Shown in pieces: positions 7,348 through 9,907 of a stretch of 9,907 bases of DNA (its first letter is position 1; every line of letters begins with the position of its first letter). The notes under the pieces are model-generated. The model made no database searches, had not been told where the DNA came from, and worked only from the letters and a program-made list of their open reading frames with translations. The translations under genes and the position numbers were made by a program. The DNA comes from DATKYV01 sp035528275 (lineage in GTDB: Bacteria; Acidobacteriota; Terriglobia; UBA7540): positions 1-9,907 of the forward strand of contig DATKYV010000090.1 of the NCBI GenBank assembly GCA_035528275.1. Direction: 5' to 3'.

Positions 7348-8793
7348 TCAACCCTCCACCTTTGCCGTCAGGCGACTTGCCACCAACCCCGTCGCGAACG
7401 TCACGCAGGCTCCGATGGCGACGTACCACGTCCAGGCCACGGAAGTGAATTTCATGAACCCGATCAGCGCGGCGAGCCCCAGCAGCGCGCCGACCAAAGT
7501 CCCGGCGCCGGTGGCGCGCTTGGTGAGAACGCCGAGCAGAAAAATGCCCAGCATGCTGCCATAGGGCACCGAGGCCACGGTGAGCGCCAGCTCCAAGACG
7601 CTCTGATGCATCTGCTGAGCGGCGAGGGCAATCAGAATCAAGACGCCGCCCCAGACGAGCGTAACGAAGCGCGAAACTCGCAGGTAGTGCTTGGCGTCGG
7701 CCTCGGGCCGCACGAAAGGCTTGTAGAAGTCCACCACCGAACTCGAGGCCAGCGAGTTGAAGGCCGCGCTCAGGTTCGCCATGGCCGCGCCGAGAATAGC
7801 CGCCACCACCAGGCCCGCCAGGCCCACGGGCAATTGATGCACGACGAATGTAGGGAAAATCTGGTCGGGGCGGCCGAAGGGCGCCGGGGGAGGGAAGTGG
7901 CGGTAATAAGCGAAGAGCACCACGCCCACCACCAAAAAAAGACTGAACTGGAAGAAAACGATGACGCCGCTGGCGATGAGCGCCGCCTGGCTCTGCCGCA
8001 TGTTCCGTGCCGCGAGCAGCCTCTGCACCACGAGCTGGTCAGTGCCGTGACTGGCGCTGGAAAGAAACGTCCCGCCAATCAGCCCGGTCCAGAAGAGATA
8101 GGGTTCGTGCCAGTTGAAGTTGAAATTGAACACCGCCAGTTTGTTCCCCTCGACCATCGCCAGCCGGCTGACCTCGCTCCAGCCGCCCGGGATGGCATGG
8201 AGCGCCAGCACCAGCGCCAGTGCCGTCCCGGAAATGTAGATCACCAGTTGAATGACGTCCGTCCAGATGACCGCTGTGAGTCCGCCTCGATAAGTGTAGA
8301 AAAGCGTCAGCGCCGTGATGATCAGAACCGAGGTCAGGACGCCGGTATCGAAGATCACCTCGATGACGATGGAGATGGCAAACACGCGCACGCCTTCCGC
8401 CAGCGCGCGCGTGACCAGGAAAAGCGCCGCGGTGAAAATCTTCATGCCGCGGCCGAAGCGCTGGTCGATGAGTTGGTAGGCCGTATAAAGCTCGCCGGCG
8501 AAGTAGCGCGGGATGAGGATGAAGCTCACGAAGACGCGGGCCACGATGTAGCCCATCACCAATTGCAGAAAACCCATGTTCGAGATGAAGGCGATTCCCG
8601 GCGTGCTGATGATGGTGAGGATGCTGGTCTCGGCCGAGACCACCGAAAAGGCGATGGCCCACCAGGGCAGGCGGCGCCCGCCCAGGAAATAATCGTGAAT
8701 GTTGTGCTGGCTCTTGCCGAAGTGGGCCCCAAAGAGGGTGATGCCGATGAGGTATACAACCACCACCCCGAAGTCGACCCAGCTAAATGCCAC
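7348..8793 (-). CDS. Sodium:solute symporter (SSS/SLC5 family), complete
   Basis: This 481-residue Na+-coupled symporter is complete, with about 13 predicted membrane segments. N-terminal DYFLGGRRLPWWAIAFS (34-50) is the typical first-loop motif. HGTDQLVVQRLLAARN (249-264), continuing to about residue 275, is the SSS signature. ANLSAAFNSLASSSVVDFY (339-357) carries the Ser-rich helix expected to form the Na2 site. It resembles the sugar/monocarboxylate/sialic-acid branch more than proline or pantothenate carriers, but the substrate is not determinable. It is clearly different from the partial SSS gene at the left edge. The start is GTG at 8793: the frame upstream has a stop within 36 nt and no other start codon, and TM1 begins at about residue 6. 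No good Shine-Dalgarno is visible; instead a repeat hairpin ends 11 nt before the start. It is first in a probable operon with the permease and GH18 genes. Confidence 0.92.
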   Translation of the reverse strand: MAFSWVDFGVVVVYLIGITLFGAHFGKSQHNIHDYFLGGRRLPWWAIAFSVVSAETSILTIISTPGIAFISNMGFLQLVMGYIVARVFVSFILIPRYFAGELYTAYQLIDQRFGRGMKIFTAALFLVTRALAEGVRVFAISIVIEVIFDTGVLTSVLIITALTLFYTYRGGLTAVIWTDVIQLVIYISGTALALVLALHAIPGGWSEVSRLAMVEGNKLAVFNFNFNWHEPYLFWTGLIGGTFLSSASHGTDQLVVQRLLAARNMRQSQAALIASGVIVFFQFSLFLVVGVVLFAYYRHFPPPAPFGRPDQIFPTFVVHQLPVGLAGLVVAAILGAAMANLSAAFNSLASSSVVDFYKPFVRPEADAKHYLRVSRFVTLVWGGVLILIALAAQQMHQSVLELALTVASVPYGSMLGIFLLGVLTKRATGAGTLVGALLGLAALIGFMKFTSVAWTWYVAIGACVTFATGLVASRLTAKVEG

Positions 8794-8804
8794 GCACGCC
8801 CCGA

Positions 8805-8891
8805 AGCGTTCAGCCTTTAGCTTTCAGCGCTTAGCCAAACGGAGGATGCCGGGTTCTTTGGCTGATAGCTGACTGCTGAAAGCTGACAGCT
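8805..8891. repeat. Inverted pair of 7-bp tandem-repeat arrays (REP-like element)
   Basis: The left arm (8805-8839) is five 7-bp units on the plus strand: AGCGTTC, AGCCTTT, AGCTTTC, AGCGCTT, AGCCAAA. The right arm (8857-8891) read on the minus strand is AGCTGTC, AGCTTTC, AGCAGTC, AGCTATC, AGCCAAA. Both arms are 35 bp, share the AGC-start heptad and face each other across a 17-nt spacer (8840-8856). Perfectly paired parts include AGCTTTCAGC with GCTGAAAGCT and AGCCAAA with TTTGGCT. The transcript would fold into a long imperfect stem-loop lying between the promoter and the GTG start of the symporter gene. Confidence 0.8.
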
Positions 8892-8905
8892 ACTAAATCG
8901 CCGCG

Positions 8906-8934
8906 AGTCTAGCGAAGGGTGCAGGGGGTGTCAA
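8906..8934 (-). promoter_or_regulatory. Sigma70-type promoter for the symporter-permease-GH18 unit
   Basis: On the minus strand a perfect TTGACA (8934-8929) is followed by exactly 17 nt and TAGACT (8911-8906, 4 of 6 matches to TATAAT). It lies between the metzincin-like gene stop and the symporter start. Transcription would begin near 8899, giving a leader of about 105 nt that is mostly the inverted heptad repeat. Confidence 0.6.
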
Positions 8935-8954
8935 GCCGGCGCGGGAGGGGCTGA

Positions 8955-9671
8955 TCAATGACCATCAGCGATCCTCGATTCCGCTATCGATAGGAGTTCT
9001 GGAGCTCCCATGCGAGCGCGCAGATCCGCGCGGATGACTTCGCCTTGCGCGGGCGTGAAATGCTGAACGCCTCGCGAGATGTATCGCAAGTCTTTGGATC
9101 CCCACATGCCGCGCATAATCCCGTCGGGTGTGTGGCAATGGGGGCCCAAGAACAAGTGACCCAATTCATGCGCTAACACGTAGCCGAATATCTGGTCGAG
9201 AGGAAGACCCTCGTTTTTCGCCAAGTCCTCGACGCGGTCGTAGAAAACGTAAGCGCGGCAGACAGGATCCTCTGCCGAGCACGGCATGGCGAAGCCCAGT
9301 GGTTCCAAGCCCGAGGCGACGTGCGCGGCCTTCTGCCGTGTCACGATCGTCATGACGAAATAGCGCGCGGTCATGGGCTGGTCATCAACGCCATCCCTCT
9401 CGGCTTTACCCCTGGCGACCGGCCCCTCCAACCAGACTGTCTCGACACCCGCGTGGCGAAAAACTTCCGTCGCCCGCTTTTCCGCGCGCGCCAATCTCCA
9501 CTCCGGCGTTTGTGCGTAGTTGTATACACGCACGGCGAGTCTCAATTCAGATTGCTCCGATCCCGGCAACCGCTCCTGGCAAAAGCATGGCGTAGCCAAA
9601 GTGAAGCCCAAACCCGTCACGAGCAAAGCCCCTAGCCCCCAGCCCCTAATCCCTAGTCCCTGCTTTTTCAT
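8955..9671 (-). CDS. Exported metzincin-like zinc metalloprotease
   Basis: This 238-residue protein has the full metzincin zinc signature HELGHLFLGPH at 168-178 (HExxHxxGxxH), with E169 as the catalytic base. M186 in PDGIM, 8 residues later, is a candidate Met-turn, although that spacing is shorter than in classical metzincins. Upstream, RYFVMTIV and AYVFYDRVEDLA look like core strand and helix of a small protease domain. Cys131, Cys138 and Cys179 could form a disulfide. Residues 1 to about 31 are an export signal (MKKQ, Gly/Leu-rich core, then FCQERLPG). ATG 9671 is chosen over an in-frame GTG at 9680 because GAGGTG (9683-9678) is 6 nt before the ATG and overlaps the GTG. It lies upstream of the symporter operon on the same strand, separated by a strong promoter, so it is probably a separate unit. 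The family is not one I can name; the substrate is unknown. Confidence 0.75.
   Translation of the reverse strand: MKKQGLGIRGWGLGALLVTGLGFTLATPCFCQERLPGSEQSELRLAVRVYNYAQTPEWRLARAEKRATEVFRHAGVETVWLEGPVARGKAERDGVDDQPMTARYFVMTIVTRQKAAHVASGLEPLGFAMPCSAEDPVCRAYVFYDRVEDLAKNEGLPLDQIFGYVLAHELGHLFLGPHCHTPDGIMRGMWGSKDLRYISRGVQHFTPAQGEVIRADLRARMGAPELLSIAESRIADGH
9626..9660 (-). repeat. 7-bp tandem repeat array inside the signal-peptide coding region
   Basis: Read on the coding strand: GGGACTA, GGGATTA, GGGGCTG, GGGGCTA, GGGGCTT, five uninterrupted heptads (35 bp). They encode residues 5-15 of the metalloprotease, the first part of its signal peptide (GLGIRGWGLGA). Because 7 is not a multiple of 3, the reading frame rotates from unit to unit. 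Confidence 0.8.
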
Positions 9672-9727
9672 GGCGCTCACCTCGTTTCGCGAGATGGCGC
9701 CGACTTTGTTTCATGGGGGGAGGTACC

Positions 9728-9750
9728 TCAATGCATGGGGCGTCAATGCA
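9728..9750. repeat. Direct repeat TCAATGCA x2 upstream of the metalloprotease gene
   Basis: TCAATGCA occurs at 9728-9735 and again at 9743-9750, 15 bp apart centre to centre, about 57-79 bp upstream of the ATG at 9671. It could be a regulator site. No convincing promoter hexamers are visible in the surrounding non-coding stretch 9672-9900. Confidence 0.25.
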
Positions 9751-9900
9751 GGCACAATGTTCGGTCAGAGAGATGACAGCCGGAGGTCAGGCCGTAATGT
9801 CTTGAAAAGAAGGGCGTTGCTTGAGGATAGCGAGTCGAGAAAGGCCTTCCATGCCGGCTAATTGAGTGGTAAACTCCTGCCAAAGTGGAGGGCCCGCAGC

Positions 9901-9907
9901 ATGGCCG
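9901..9907 (+). CDS. Possible start of a rightward gene, cut by window edge
   Basis: ATG at 9901 is preceded by GGAGGG (9887-9892) with an 8-nt gap, a strong Shine-Dalgarno placement. Only two codons (Met-Ala) lie in the window, so nothing can be said of the product. If real, the gene diverges from the metalloprotease gene. Confidence 0.3.

Noticed and set aside
7606..8820. 404-codon open frame on the plus strand opposite the second symporter
   Set aside because: Composition is highly charged and low in hydrophobic residues (the mirror of a membrane protein), with no motif; it is a shadow of the SSS gene.
8805..8891. CRISPR array interpretation of the repeats
   Set aside because: Units are 7 bp, contiguous and without spacers, and no cas gene is present.
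8950..8969. GCTGAT/ATCAGC inverted repeat over the metalloprotease stop codon
   Set aside because: Only a 6-bp stem with an 8-nt loop and no T-tract; not enough to call a terminator.

Overview
The window is GC-rich bacterial chromosome, tightly packed, with about nine-tenths of it coding. The organism is probably an acidobacterium or a close relative. That is an inference from three things: the style of the two large sodium/solute symporters, a small exported protein of a type I associate with Acidobacteriota, and 7-bp-period repeats in and near genes. No rRNA, tRNA, phage, IS or CRISPR feature is visible.

Layout, left to right. (1) A sodium:solute symporter (SSS) gene on the minus strand runs off the left edge (1-1311). 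(2) It diverges from a plus-strand gene (1445-3841) across a 133-bp intergenic region with a good sigma70-type promoter. That gene encodes an exported two-domain protein: an N-terminal AmiE-like serine hydrolase (beta-lactamase fold) fused to a C-terminal DUF1343/NamZ exo-beta-N-acetylmuramidase domain. (3) A 184-residue exported protein of unknown function follows on the plus strand (4021-4575). (4) A small hairpin separates it from a convergent minus-strand unit of three genes, read from right to left: a second SSS symporter (7348-8793, GTG start), an APC/LAT-type amino acid permease (5894-7279) and an exported GH18 glycosidase (4638-5915). The last two overlap by 22 nt. The unit has its own promoter (TTGACA, 17 nt, TAGACT), and its predicted leader is almost entirely an inverted pair of 7-bp-repeat arrays. 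(5) Upstream on the same strand lies an exported metzincin-like zinc protease (8955-9671), whose signal peptide is partly encoded by another 7-bp-repeat array. (6) The last 230 bp are non-coding and end at a possible plus-strand start codon at 9901.

How the genes may work together. In Bacillus subtilis, AmiE, NagZ and NamZ are separate neighbouring enzymes that strip cell-wall muropeptides to MurNAc, GlcNAc and peptides outside the cell. Here AmiE and NamZ are one polypeptide. A GH18 enzyme related to peptidoglycan N-acetylglucosaminidases could supply the NagZ-type step. Two SSS symporters could import the sugars, and the amino acid permease could take up peptide-derived amino acids. The domain assignments are well supported. 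Their union into one peptidoglycan-salvage locus is a hypothesis; no murQ, murK, anmK or nagZ gene lies inside the window to confirm it.
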